9,163 nt of DNA from Alphaproteobacteria bacterium (GCA_003693905.1 RFLL01000073.1:1-9163), one strand, 5' to 3'. Positions 1 to 7,403 are shown, numbered from the stretch's first letter. Notes: generated by a model not told the origin, from the sequence alone. Numbers and translations are program-made.

Positions 1-1111
1 CTTCCACAGCCCGCCGCAGAACATCGTCTATGCCGACCGCACCGGCACGATCGGCTTCACGGCGGCCGCCCGGGTTCCGATCCGGCGCCGCGGCGACGGC
101 CGACAGCCGGTTCCGGGGTGGTCCGGCGCCTATGACTGGATCGGTGAAATTCCCTTCGCCGCGTTGCCGATGATGGTCAATCCGCCTTCGGGGCGCATCG
201 TGGCCGCCAACAACAAGATCGTGCCCGACGATTATCCCTATCTTCTGACCGCCCGCTGGCGTGCACCCTATCGCGCCCGGCGCATCGAAGATCTGCTCGA
301 CGGTATCGCCCCCCTTGCCGGAGCCGCCCCCGGCACGCCGGAAGGCGCGCAGGCCATGCAGCAGGACGTGATCTCGCTGGCCGCACGCGAATTGCTGGCG
401 CTGCTGCTGCAGACCAAGCCGACGAGCGAACGCGGCCGCGAGGCGCTTGCCATCCTGCGCAACTGGGACGGCGCGATGCGCCGCGACAGCCCGGCGCCGC
501 TCATCTTCTATGCCTGGGTCAAGGCCCTCAACAGCGTCCTCATGGCCGACGAGCTCGGCCCCGATTTCCCTGACTTCCAGCACTCGGTTCTCGAACGTCT
601 GACGTCCCTGCTGCGCACCGGCGCGCTCTGGTGCGACGACGTCACGACGCAGGACAAGGAGGATTGCCCCCAGCAACTGGCACGGGCGCTGGAAATGGCG
701 CTCAACGATCTGGCCATCCGGTTTCGCCGCCCGGTCGGGCGCCTGCAATGGGGCGAAGCCCACATCTTCCGCTTCGCTCACCCGGTGCTGAACAACGTGC
801 CGATTCTCGGTACGCTGTTCGAGAAGCCGGTCTCCGTCGCCGGCGGTAGCTACACCATCAACCGTGCCGGGGTCGGATTTTCCGATCGCTCGCGGTACAT
901 GTTCGAGGACATCTACGGTCCCGGCTACCGCGCCGTCTACGATCTTGCCGATCTCGACAACTCCCGCTTCATGATCGCCACCGGGCAATCGGGCAATCCG
1001 CTGTCACCCTTTTACGGCAACCTGACGCCGCGCTGGCGCGACGGGGATTACATAAAACTGGCCGGCGGTGGAAAAGCGCCGGCACATCGCTTGGTGCTCA
1101 CTCCGCGTTGA
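1..1111 (+). CDS. Penicillin acylase (penicillin amidase) family protein, 3' part only
   Basis: The reading frame is open from base 2 to a TGA at 1109-1111, giving 369 residues with no start in the window. It matches the C-terminal half of the beta subunit of penicillin acylase-family N-terminal-nucleophile hydrolases, which cleave amide bonds such as those in beta-lactams or acyl-homoserine lactones. Family landmarks are PQNIVYADRTGTIGF near the edge, VAANNKIVPDDYPYLLT, the following W-x-x-PYRARRIEDLL, and a closing GQSGNPLSPFYGNL...WRDGDY, which is the usual C-terminus of the family. Full-length members are about 750-850 residues, so the signal peptide, alpha subunit, spacer and catalytic Ser lie upstream of the window. 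Substrate cannot be told from this part, and many environmental members have unknown substrates. Location is presumably periplasmic (family knowledge). I see no terminator between it and the next gene. An in-frame ATG at 164 is internal, not the start. Confidence 0.9.
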   Translation, partial: FHSPPQNIVYADRTGTIGFTAAARVPIRRRGDGRQPVPGWSGAYDWIGEIPFAALPMMVNPPSGRIVAANNKIVPDDYPYLLTARWRAPYRARRIEDLLDGIAPLAGAAPGTPEGAQAMQQDVISLAARELLALLLQTKPTSERGREALAILRNWDGAMRRDSPAPLIFYAWVKALNSVLMADELGPDFPDFQHSVLERLTSLLRTGALWCDDVTTQDKEDCPQQLARALEMALNDLAIRFRRPVGRLQWGEAHIFRFAHPVLNNVPILGTLFEKPVSVAGGSYTINRAGVGFSDRSRYMFEDIYGPGYRAVYDLADLDNSRFMIATGQSGNPLSPFYGNLTPRWRDGDYIKLAGGGKAPAHRLVLTPR

Positions 1112-1140
1112 GCGCATCGAATCCGCGCGCGGGGAACCGG

Positions 1141-1181
1141 GTGAAAAAAAATGAAAAGTGAAAAACGTGAAAAAGTGAAAG
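1141..1181 (+). repeat. A-rich tract with five TGAAA repeats ahead of the threonine ammonia-lyase gene
   Basis: Five copies of TGAAA start at 1142, 1152, 1159, 1168 and 1176. Four of them are preceded by G (GTGAAA). The tract is almost pure purine and A-rich inside an otherwise GC-rich window. It lies 24 bases upstream of the chosen start at 1205 and just before the purine-rich Shine-Dalgarno region (1184-1197). It would give an unstructured leader, which may help ribosome loading. No function is shown. Confidence 0.6.
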
Positions 1182-1204
1182 TAGGGAGAGGGGGAAGAAT
1201 TCGC

Positions 1205-2458
1205 ATGAGCGTAACCGTCGAGGACATTCGCACCGCCGCCGCGCAGATCGCCGGCGAGGTGATCCGCACACCGCTGGTGCCGGCCCCGCGTCTGGGCGAG
1301 ATGATCGGCTGCGATCTACACCTCAAACTAGAAAACCTCCAGCTCACCGGCTCGTTCAAGGCCCGCGGGGCGCTGGTCAAGATGAAAAGCCTGACACCGG
1401 CGCAGGCCAGGACCGGCGTCATCGCGATGTCGGCGGGCAATCACGCCCAGGGGGTCGCCTATCACGCCCAGCGTCTGGGCATTCCGGCGACGATCGTGAT
1501 GCCCGAATTCGCCCCCATGACCAAGGTCGAACGGACGAGGGCGCTGGGCGCGCGGGTGGTTCTGACCGGGGATACGCTGGATGCTTCTGCGGTGGCGGCA
1601 CGTGAAATCGCTGCGCGCGAGAACCTGACCTTCGTGCACCCCTACGACGATCCTCTGATCGTCGCCGGTCAGGGGACGATCGGTTTCGAGATGCTCGACG
1701 ACAATCCGGACCTCGAGATGATCGTGGTGCCGATCGGCGGCGGCGGGCTGATCTCGGGCATCGCCACCGCCGCGAAATCGGTTCATCCCGATATCCGCAT
1801 GATCGGCGTCGAGACCGAGCTGTTCCCCTCGATGTACCAGGCGATACACGGCCTGCCCCCGGCCTGCGGCGGCGACACCCTCGCCGACGGTATCGCGGTC
1901 AAGAACCCGGGGGCGTTGACACGGACCATCATCGAACGGCTGGTCGAAGACATTGTGCTGGTCGACGAAACGCACATCGAAATGGCCGTTCACACCCTGG
2001 TCGAAGAGCAGAAGATCGTCGCCGAGGGGGCCGGGGCGGCCGGGATTGCGGCCCTGCTTCAGGATCCGGCGCGCTTTGCCGGGCGCACCGTCGGCGTCGT
2101 CATCTGCGGCGGCAACATCGACGTGCGCCTGCTGTCGGGGATCCTGACCCGCGCTCTGGTGCGCGACGGACGCATGGTGCGCCTGCGCGTCGGCATCGTC
2201 GACCGCCCCGGCGTGCTGGCCCGCCTGGCCAAGCTGATCGGAGACACCGGCGGCAATATCATCGAGGTCTATCACCAGCGCCTGTTCTATGACGTGCCGG
2301 CCAAGAACGCCGATATCGACTTCGTGATCGAAACCCGCAACGCCGCACACGTCGACGAGATCGTGGCCGACCTGCGGGCCGACGGATTTCCGACCCGCAT
2401 CCTTTCGGCCCGTTCGGATGACGGCCTCAGCCAGGGACCGGCGGCACCGCAGGCATGA
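1205..2458 (+). CDS. ilvA: Threonine ammonia-lyase (threonine dehydratase), medium form with one ACT domain
   Basis: PLP enzyme (417 residues) that deaminates L-threonine to 2-oxobutyrate and ammonia, the entry to isoleucine synthesis; many relatives also accept serine. Fold-type II landmarks in order: KLENLQLTGSFKARGA with the PLP Schiff-base Lys52, SAGNHAQG at 76-83, the phosphate-binding GGGG loop at 178-181, and CGGNID at 301-306. Residues about 325-402 form one ACT domain (RVGIVDRPGVLARLAKLIGD), expected to bind an amino-acid effector. The length lies between catabolic TdcB (about 330, no ACT) and E. coli IlvA (about 514, two ACT-like modules), fitting the medium one-ACT class. I chose ATG 1205 because AGGGGGAAG lies just upstream and the family N-terminus starts here; an in-frame ATG at 1151 would add 18 Lys/Arg/Gly-rich residues encoded by the A-rich tract. 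A biosynthetic or catabolic role is not decided by sequence. A related serine dehydratase is possible but less likely. Confidence 0.92.
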   Translation: MSVTVEDIRTAAAQIAGEVIRTPLVPAPRLGEMIGCDLHLKLENLQLTGSFKARGALVKMKSLTPAQARTGVIAMSAGNHAQGVAYHAQRLGIPATIVMPEFAPMTKVERTRALGARVVLTGDTLDASAVAAREIAARENLTFVHPYDDPLIVAGQGTIGFEMLDDNPDLEMIVVPIGGGGLISGIATAAKSVHPDIRMIGVETELFPSMYQAIHGLPPACGGDTLADGIAVKNPGALTRTIIERLVEDIVLVDETHIEMAVHTLVEEQKIVAEGAGAAGIAALLQDPARFAGRTVGVVICGGNIDVRLLSGILTRALVRDGRMVRLRVGIVDRPGVLARLAKLIGDTGGNIIEVYHQRLFYDVPAKNADIDFVIETRNAAHVDEIVADLRADGFPTRILSARSDDGLSQGPAAPQA

Positions 2459-2623
2459 CCCGGCAGGGGCGGTACTCTCGCGCCGACGTGATCGTGATGG
2501 AGATGGAGCCCGAGGGGACTTGCCGCCGCCCGCCGGGACGGTCAGTGTAGGCTCTGGAACGACCGGCCGCCGTCCGTGAGCCGGCTTTCCACAAGACCGT
2601 GTCGTGTCTGGGATACGCAGCGC

Positions 2624-4036
2624 ATGAGCGATACATCCGCTTCCACGTCCAAACCCGTTCATCGGCCCCCCGTGTTCGCCAACATCCTCGACAGCATCGG
2701 CAACACCCCGATGCTGGAAGTGCGGCGGATGGATACCGGGCCGTGTCGCCTGTTTCTCAAGCTGGAGAACCAGAATCCCGGCGGCTCGATCAAGGACCGC
2801 ATCGGCAAATCCATGATCGAAGCGGCATTGCGCGACGGCACCCTCAAGCCGGGCGGACGCCTGGTCGAAGCCACCGCCGGCAATACGGGGCTCGGCCTCG
2901 CCCTGGTGGCGGCGCAGATGGGCCTGCATCTGACCATCGTGGTCCCGGACAAGATGGCGCAGGAAAAGATTTTCCACCTCAAGGCGCTGGGCGCCGAAGT
3001 GGTGCTCACCCGCTCCGATGTCGGCAAGGGCCACCCCGAATACTATCAGGACATGGCCGAGCGGATCGCCGAGGAAACCGGCGCCTTCTACGTCAACCAG
3101 TTCGCCAACCCGGCCAACCCGCAGGCCCACGAGGAGACCACCGGGCCAGAGATCTGGGAACAGATGGACCACCGCCTCGACGCGATCGTGTGCGGCGTCG
3201 GCTCGGGCGGCACGATCACCGGACTGTCGCGCTTCTTCGCCCGCACCTCGCCCGAGGTCGAAATCGTCCTCGCCGATCCGGAAGGCTCGATCCTGGCCGA
3301 CTACGTGCGTACGGGACGGATCGGGGACGAGGTCGGGTCGTGGCTGGTCGAAGGCATCGGCGAGGATTTCCTGCCTCCCAACGCCGATCTCAGCCGGGTC
3401 AAGACCGCCTATACCATCTCCGACCGCGAAGCGTTCCTGACCGCGCGCGAGCTCCTGGCCCGCGAGGGGGTGCTAGCCGGGTCGTCGACGGGCACCCTGC
3501 TTGCCGCCGCCTTGCGCTACTGCCGCGCCCAGAGCACCGAAAAGCGGGTCGTCACCCTTGTCTGCGACAGCGGCAACAAGTACCTGTCCAAGATGTACAA
3601 CGACTTCTGGATGGCCGATCAGGGCTTTCTGGAACGTCAGACCTACAACGACCTGCGCGATCTTATCAGCCGCCGCCATACCGAACACGCGACCATCACC
3701 GTCGCCCCCGACGATACGCTGCTGGCCGCCTACGGGCGCATGAAGCTCTATGACATATCGCAGCTTCCGGTTCTCGATGACTCCGATCACGTGATCGGCA
3801 TCATCGACGAAAGCGACGTCCTGATGAAGGTGATCGAAGACGAAACGCGGTTCAAGGAACCGGTGCGCAAAGCCATGACGCGGCGCCTTGACACCATCCA
3901 GGTCGACCGGCCGGTAACCGATCTGATCCCGATTTTCGATCGCGGTCACGTGGCCATCGTCCTTGACGGCGATCGCTTCCTCGGCCTGATCACCCCCATC
4001 GACCTGCTCAACTACCTGCGCCGTCGGATGAAATAG
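2624..4036 (+). CDS. cbs: Cystathionine beta-synthase with C-terminal CBS-domain pair
   Basis: PLP enzyme (470 residues) condensing homocysteine with serine to cystathionine, the first step of reverse transsulfuration; the fold is shared with cysteine synthase. Catalytic part, about 15-335: SIGNTPMLE, NPGGSIKDRIG with PLP Lys57, TAGNTG at 84-89 (the substrate-binding loop, often TSGNTG), GVGSGGTITG at 191-200 (phosphate loop), GSSTG at 286-290 and CDSGNKYLSKMYND at 314-327, typical of CBS rather than CysK. Two CBS motifs follow at about 355-410 and 415-466, probably a regulatory module of the kind that binds adenosyl ligands. There is no N-terminal heme-binding extension like the human enzyme's. 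ATG 2624 is chosen over an in-frame GTG at 2576 because the family N-terminus and a GGGA at 2610-2613 fit it. The 165 bases since ilvA hold no clear terminator, so co-transcription is possible. A CBS-domain-bearing cysteine synthase is the main alternative, made unlikely by the partner gene. Confidence 0.92.
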   Translation: MSDTSASTSKPVHRPPVFANILDSIGNTPMLEVRRMDTGPCRLFLKLENQNPGGSIKDRIGKSMIEAALRDGTLKPGGRLVEATAGNTGLGLALVAAQMGLHLTIVVPDKMAQEKIFHLKALGAEVVLTRSDVGKGHPEYYQDMAERIAEETGAFYVNQFANPANPQAHEETTGPEIWEQMDHRLDAIVCGVGSGGTITGLSRFFARTSPEVEIVLADPEGSILADYVRTGRIGDEVGSWLVEGIGEDFLPPNADLSRVKTAYTISDREAFLTARELLAREGVLAGSSTGTLLAAALRYCRAQSTEKRVVTLVCDSGNKYLSKMYNDFWMADQGFLERQTYNDLRDLISRRHTEHATITVAPDDTLLAAYGRMKLYDISQLPVLDDSDHVIGIIDESDVLMKVIEDETRFKEPVRKAMTRRLDTIQVDRPVTDLIPIFDRGHVAIVLDGDRFLGLITPIDLLNYLRRRMK

Positions 4037-4038
4037 CC

Positions 4039-5232
4039 ATGCCGGATCGCCGCGACCAACTCTCCCCCGCCAGCCGCGCCAACCGCCTCGGCTTCGCCAC
4101 CCGCACCATTCATGCCGGCCAGGCGCCCGACCCGTCGACCGGCGCCATCATGACGCCGATCTATGCCACCTCGACCTACGTTCAGGACAGCCCGGGCGTG
4201 CACAAGGGCTTTGAGTACAGCCGCACCCAGAACCCGACCCGCATGGCCTACGAACGGTGCATCGCCGATCTGGAAAGCGGCAGCGCCGGCTTCGCCTTTG
4301 CCTCGGGAATGGCGGCGACGGCGACGATTCTCGACCTGCTCGACAGTGGCAGCCACGTGATCGCCATGGACGATCTGTACGGCGGCACCTACCGCCTGTT
4401 CGAGGGTGTGCGCAAGCGCGCCGCCGGGCTTGCCTTCAGCTTCGTCGATCTCGGCGACGTGGATGCCCTGGAAGCGGCGATCCGCCCCGAGACGCGCCTG
4501 ATCTGGGTCGAGACGCCGACCAATCCGCTGCTCAGACTGGTCGATCTGGAGGCGGTGGCGGCCATCGCCCGGCGCCGCGGCATCCTGTGCGTCGCCGACA
4601 ACACCTTCGCCTCGCCCTGGGTGCAACGCCCGATCGAACATGGCTTCGACATGGTCATGCATTCGGCGACCAAGTATCTGAATGGTCATTCGGACATGGT
4701 CGGCGGCGTGGTCGTGGTCGGCGACGAGCGCGCGCTCGCCGACCGGCTGGCCTATCTTCAGAACGCGGTCGGCGCCATCCAGGGTCCGTTTGACAGCTTT
4801 CTCGCCCTGCGCGGCCTCAAGACGCTGGCCCTGCGCATGGAACGGCACTGCACCAACGCCCTGGCAGTGGCCGAATATCTGGCCGCCCATCCCAAGGTGG
4901 AACGGGTCTACTATCCCGGTCTGGCCAGCCATCCGCAGCATGCCCTGGCCCGGCGTCAGATGACCGGCGGCTTCGGCGGCATGGTGACCGCGGTCCTCAA
5001 GGGCGGATTGCCGGCGGCGCGGCGCTTTCTGGAACGGGTCGAGATCTTCGCCCTGGCGGAAAGTCTGGGCGGGGTGGAAAGCCTGATCGAGCACCCGGCG
5101 ATCATGACCCACGCTTCGATTCCAGCCGAAGTGCGCGCTGCGCTCGGCATCTCGGATGCCCTGGTGCGCCTGTCGGTCGGGGTCGAGGATGCCGCCGACC
5201 TGATCGCCGATCTGGATCAGGCGCTGGCCTGA
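4039..5232 (+). CDS. Cystathionine gamma-lyase type PLP enzyme (Cys/Met metabolism family)
   Basis: A 397-residue fold-type I PLP enzyme of the Cys/Met metabolism family. The most likely reaction splits cystathionine to cysteine, 2-oxobutyrate and ammonia, completing reverse transsulfuration. Landmarks: YSRTQNPTR at 60-68 (Tyr/Arg contact PLP phosphate of the partner subunit), ASGMAA at 88-93, LYGGTYR with ring-stacking Tyr114, ETPTNP at 158-163, ADNTFASP with Asp187, HSATKYLNGHSD with PLP Lys212, ESLGGVESL at 341-349 and RLSVGVED at 377-384 with the substrate-carboxylate Arg377. The EHPAIMTH stretch at 351-358 looks lyase-like. The start is 2 bases after the cbs stop, with GGATGAAAT inside the end of cbs as ribosome site, so the pair is almost surely translated together. 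Family members (gamma-synthase, gamma-lyase, methionine gamma-lyase) are hard to separate by sequence. Pairing with CBS argues for gamma-lyase; cystathionine gamma-synthase (metB) is the main alternative. It is followed by an intrinsic terminator. Confidence 0.9.
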   Translation: MPDRRDQLSPASRANRLGFATRTIHAGQAPDPSTGAIMTPIYATSTYVQDSPGVHKGFEYSRTQNPTRMAYERCIADLESGSAGFAFASGMAATATILDLLDSGSHVIAMDDLYGGTYRLFEGVRKRAAGLAFSFVDLGDVDALEAAIRPETRLIWVETPTNPLLRLVDLEAVAAIARRRGILCVADNTFASPWVQRPIEHGFDMVMHSATKYLNGHSDMVGGVVVVGDERALADRLAYLQNAVGAIQGPFDSFLALRGLKTLALRMERHCTNALAVAEYLAAHPKVERVYYPGLASHPQHALARRQMTGGFGGMVTAVLKGGLPAARRFLERVEIFALAESLGGVESLIEHPAIMTHASIPAEVRAALGISDALVRLSVGVEDAADLIADLDQALA

Positions 5233-5295
5233 CGCTGACGACCGGGCGAGCCGGCGCCCCTTCGTCCCCGCCTCCTCTGCTTCGCGGCTTCCCGC

Positions 5296-5321
5296 CACGC
5301 GTTCGCGTGAATCCTTTTTTT
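5296..5321 (+). terminator. Intrinsic terminator after the transsulfuration genes
   Basis: A perfect dyad CACGCG/CGCGTG (5296-5309; 5-bp stem with GTTC loop, or 6-bp with a minimal loop) is followed after AATCC by seven T's at 5315-5321. A small GCGG-CTTC-CCGC hairpin (5284-5295) sits directly upstream and may strengthen it. It lies 64 bases after the gamma-lyase stop and before the motA regulatory site, so it should separate the two transcription units. The stem is short, so efficiency is uncertain. Confidence 0.65.
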
Positions 5322-5335
5322 GCGCCATTTCAGTA

Positions 5336-5354
5336 GGTTAATTTCATCTTAACC
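5336..5354 (+). promoter_or_regulatory. CtrA-type binding site upstream of motA
   Basis: GGTTAA (5336-5341), seven bases TTTCATC, then TTAACC (5349-5354) form a perfect 6-bp inverted repeat. It contains the full CtrA consensus TTAA-N7-TTAAC exactly (5338-5353). CtrA is the alphaproteobacterial response regulator that controls cell-cycle and, in many lineages, flagellar and motility genes. The site is 53 bases before the motA ATG and after the terminator, the right place to control motAB. Binding itself is inferred. I could not place a convincing -10 at standard distance. Confidence 0.72.
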
Positions 5355-5395
5355 CCCCTTCACCACAATGCTCGCAACTGCGTGCATGGGGTACC

Positions 5396-5399
5396 GAGG
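5396..5399 (+). promoter_or_regulatory. Ribosome binding site of motA
   Basis: GAGG eight bases before ATG 5408 fixes this start. An ATG at 5368 is in another frame and lacks the MotA sequence. Confidence 0.6.
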
Positions 5400-5407
5400 C
5401 GGGCGCA

Positions 5408-6274
5408 ATGCTTCTCATTATCGGCTTCGTCATCGTCATAGGCGCCGTCGTCGGCGGCTACGCGATTCCCGGCGGCCATCTTGCGGTCCTTTTCCAGCCG
5501 TTCGAGGTGATGATTATCGTCGGCGCCGCCATCGGTGCCTTCATCACCGCCAACACCAAGACGATCCTGAGCGGAAGCGGCAAGGCCATCGGCCGCATCC
5601 TCAAAGGGCCGAAACACAACAAGGACAGCTACGTCGAACTTCTCAGCCTGCTCTACCAGACCTTCAAGCTGGCCCGCTCCAAAGGCAATCTGGCGCTGGA
5701 AAAGCACGTCGAAAATCCGGAGGAAAGCGACCTTTTCACCCAGTATCCCAAGGTCGCGGCCGACCATCATGCGCTGACCTTCCTGTGCGACTATCTGCGC
5801 CTGCTGACGATGGGCTCGGACAACCCGCACGAGCTCGAAGCACTGATGGACCAGGATCTGGAAGCGCACCATCACGAAGAAATGGCCATTGCCGATGCGC
5901 TGCGAAACATGGCCGACGGCATGCCGGCGCTGGGCATCGTGGCCGCCGTTCTGGGCGTCATCCACACCATGGGTTCGATCACGGAACCGCCGGAGATTCT
6001 CGGCCATCTGATCGGCGCCGCCCTGGTCGGCACCTTCATGGGCATCCTGATCTCCTATGGCTTCGTCGGGCCGATGGCCCAGGCGCTGAACAACATCATC
6101 GACGCCGACGGCCGCTATTACCACTGTATCAAGGCCGGCATCCTGGCCCATGTTTCGGGGCACCCGCCGGCCATTTCGGTCGAATACGCGCGCAAGGTCC
6201 TGTCCTCGGACGTCCGCCCGACCTTCTACGAACTTGAAGAGGCGTTCGAGAACCTCGCCCCGATCGCGGCCTGA
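5408..6274 (+). CDS. motA: Flagellar motor stator protein MotA
   Basis: Inner-membrane stator subunit (288 residues) that, with MotB, forms the proton channel and pushes on the rotor protein FliG. Two hydrophobic segments lie at about 1-20 and 32-50 with GG/PGG between. A cytoplasmic domain spans about 55-170, and two further membrane segments lie at about 173-190 and 200-226. The rotor-contacting charges fall at the same numbers as in E. coli: Arg90 and Glu98 (LLYQTFKLARSKGNLALE). The two channel prolines are Pro173 in GMPALGIVAAVLGVIH and Pro222 in GFVGPMA. The C-terminal PPAISVEYARKVL...RPTFYELEE also follows the long E. coli-type MotA. The cytoplasmic loop carries a His cluster (AHHHEE, 153-158). 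It is the first gene of a motAB unit with a CtrA-like box and terminator upstream; motB starts 26 bases downstream. The other flagellar genes are not in the window. Confidence 0.97.
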   Translation: MLLIIGFVIVIGAVVGGYAIPGGHLAVLFQPFEVMIIVGAAIGAFITANTKTILSGSGKAIGRILKGPKHNKDSYVELLSLLYQTFKLARSKGNLALEKHVENPEESDLFTQYPKVAADHHALTFLCDYLRLLTMGSDNPHELEALMDQDLEAHHHEEMAIADALRNMADGMPALGIVAAVLGVIHTMGSITEPPEILGHLIGAALVGTFMGILISYGFVGPMAQALNNIIDADGRYYHCIKAGILAHVSGHPPAISVEYARKVLSSDVRPTFYELEEAFENLAPIAA

Positions 6275-6300
6275 CGTCCGCCACAGCACAGGCCCGGATC

Positions 6301-7347
6301 ATGGCCAACGACGATCAGAAAAACGCCCCGCCGACCATCATCATCAAGAAGGTCAAGAAAGGCGGCCACGGCGGTCATCACGGGGGTGCGTGGAAGGTCG
6401 CCTATGCCGATTTCGTGACCGCCATGATGGCCTTCTTCCTGCTGTTGTGGCTGCTTCAGGCGACCACCGAGGAACAGAAACTGGGTATTGCCAACTATTT
6501 CGCCCCGACCACCGTCAGCCGCAGCACCAGCGGCGGCGGCGGGCTGATGGGCGGGCGCACGTTTACCAAGACCGGCGCCGCCCCGAACGATCAGTCGCCG
6601 ATCGGCGTCATGATCAAGATTCCCACCAACCCGCCCGACTGGGACAACACTGGCGACCCGGAAGAAAACACCGCGACCGAGGAAACCGGCGCCGGCGGCA
6701 GCGACGGCAATGACGGCAGCGACGGTGCCGAGGCCACCGATACCCAGATCGCGATCGAGGAGCCTTCGCCCGATCAGATCAAGGAAATGCTGGCCAAACG
6801 TGAAGAAGAACAGTTCGAAGCCGCGGAAAAGGCGCTGCGTGAAGCGATCGAAAACGTGCCCGATCTGCGCGGGTTGATGGAGAATCTGATCATCGACCGG
6901 ACCGAAGAAGGGATGCGCATCCAGATCGTCGACAAGGCCGGGAAATCCATGTTCCCGTCCGGCAGTGCCGAGATGTTCGAACACACCAAGAAACTGATCC
7001 GGCTCGTCGCCGATGCGGTGCGCCAGTTGCCGCAACGCATCGCCATCAAGGGTCACACCGACGCCACCCCGTTCAACACCACGCATGGGTACACCAACTG
7101 GGAGCTGTCGACGGATCGCGCCAACGCCAGCCGCCGGGCATTGATCGAAGCCGGCCTGCCGCCGGAGCGCATCGCCTCCGTTGTCGGCCTGGCCGATACC
7201 GAGCCCCTGGACAAGAATGATCCCTATGCGCCGCGCAACCGCCGCGTTTCGATCATCCTTCTGCGCGATAGCCCGCCCCCGGCACAATCCGCGAAGCTGC
7301 CGCCCTCGCTGCTTCAGGAAAACGGCAATACCGACGGCGAAAAGTAG
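6301..7347 (+). CDS. motB: Flagellar motor stator protein MotB
   Basis: Stator partner of MotA (348 residues): it carries the channel aspartate and anchors the stator to peptidoglycan. A short basic, His/Gly-rich cytoplasmic start (KKVKKGGHGGHHGG, 17-29) leads into one membrane helix, WKVAYADFVTAMMAFFLLLW (31-50), with Asp37 as the expected proton-binding residue (Asp32 in E. coli). Residues 53-68 (ATTEEQKLGIANYFAP) correspond to the plug that blocks the channel before assembly. A long acidic, Gly/Ser/Asp-rich linker (about 112-158) is followed by a charged helix. The OmpA-like peptidoglycan-binding domain spans about 205-322, with GHTDATPF at 251-258, NWELSTDRANASRRAL at 266-281 and PRNRRVSIIL at 311-320. 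The start is the only good one before the membrane helix; the ribosome site is weak (AGGCCCGG), so coupling to motA translation is plausible. The linker is longer than in E. coli MotB (about 308 residues in total). Confidence 0.97.
   Translation: MANDDQKNAPPTIIIKKVKKGGHGGHHGGAWKVAYADFVTAMMAFFLLLWLLQATTEEQKLGIANYFAPTTVSRSTSGGGGLMGGRTFTKTGAAPNDQSPIGVMIKIPTNPPDWDNTGDPEENTATEETGAGGSDGNDGSDGAEATDTQIAIEEPSPDQIKEMLAKREEEQFEAAEKALREAIENVPDLRGLMENLIIDRTEEGMRIQIVDKAGKSMFPSGSAEMFEHTKKLIRLVADAVRQLPQRIAIKGHTDATPFNTTHGYTNWELSTDRANASRRALIEAGLPPERIASVVGLADTEPLDKNDPYAPRNRRVSIILLRDSPPPAQSAKLPPSLLQENGNTDGEK
6697..6725 (+). repeat. Short direct repeat encoding the MotB Gly/Asp linker
   Basis: GGCAGCGACGG occurs at 6697-6707 and again at 6715-6725, a period of 18 bases. 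It encodes the GSDGNDGSDG part of the MotB periplasmic linker (about residues 133-142). In-frame spacing means copy change would alter linker length without breaking the protein. Confidence 0.55.
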
Positions 7348-7403
7348 CCGCGGACCCGTTGCACGGCAAACCGGCCGGCCCCACTTGAATATGCACGGAA
7401 TCA

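Noticed and set aside
2520..2548. Possible promoter TTGCCG-17-CAGTGT ahead of cbs
   Set aside because: The -10 hexamer matches only at two positions, and the region is too GC-rich for such a weak match to mean anything.
1328..3172. 614-codon open frame on the - strand across the threonine ammonia-lyase and CBS genes
   Set aside because: It spans two well-recognised + strand genes and the gap between them. Its protein is low-complexity His/Asp/Gly/Arg-rich without any family motif, a known effect of GC-rich codon use on the opposite strand.
2599..3753. 384-codon + strand open frame overlapping cbs in another frame
   Set aside because: Arg/Gly/Pro-rich off-frame translation of cbs; no motifs.
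4012..5328. 438-codon open frame on the - strand opposite the gamma-lyase gene
   Set aside because: Shadow of a confident PLP-enzyme gene; it reads through the terminator hairpin and has no family motif.
5349..5369. TTAACC ... CACAAT as a -35/-10 pair for motA
   Set aside because: The spacer is only nine bases; the CtrA site call does not need it.
5360..6289. 309-codon open frame on the - strand opposite motA
   Set aside because: MotA is certain on the + strand; the antisense product is His/Asp/Gln-rich without motifs.
6337..6390. His/Gly-rich start of MotB as an unusual metal-binding tail
   Set aside because: Similar GGHGxHHGG-type starts before the membrane helix are, as far as I recall, common in alphaproteobacterial MotB, so I treat it as a family trait.
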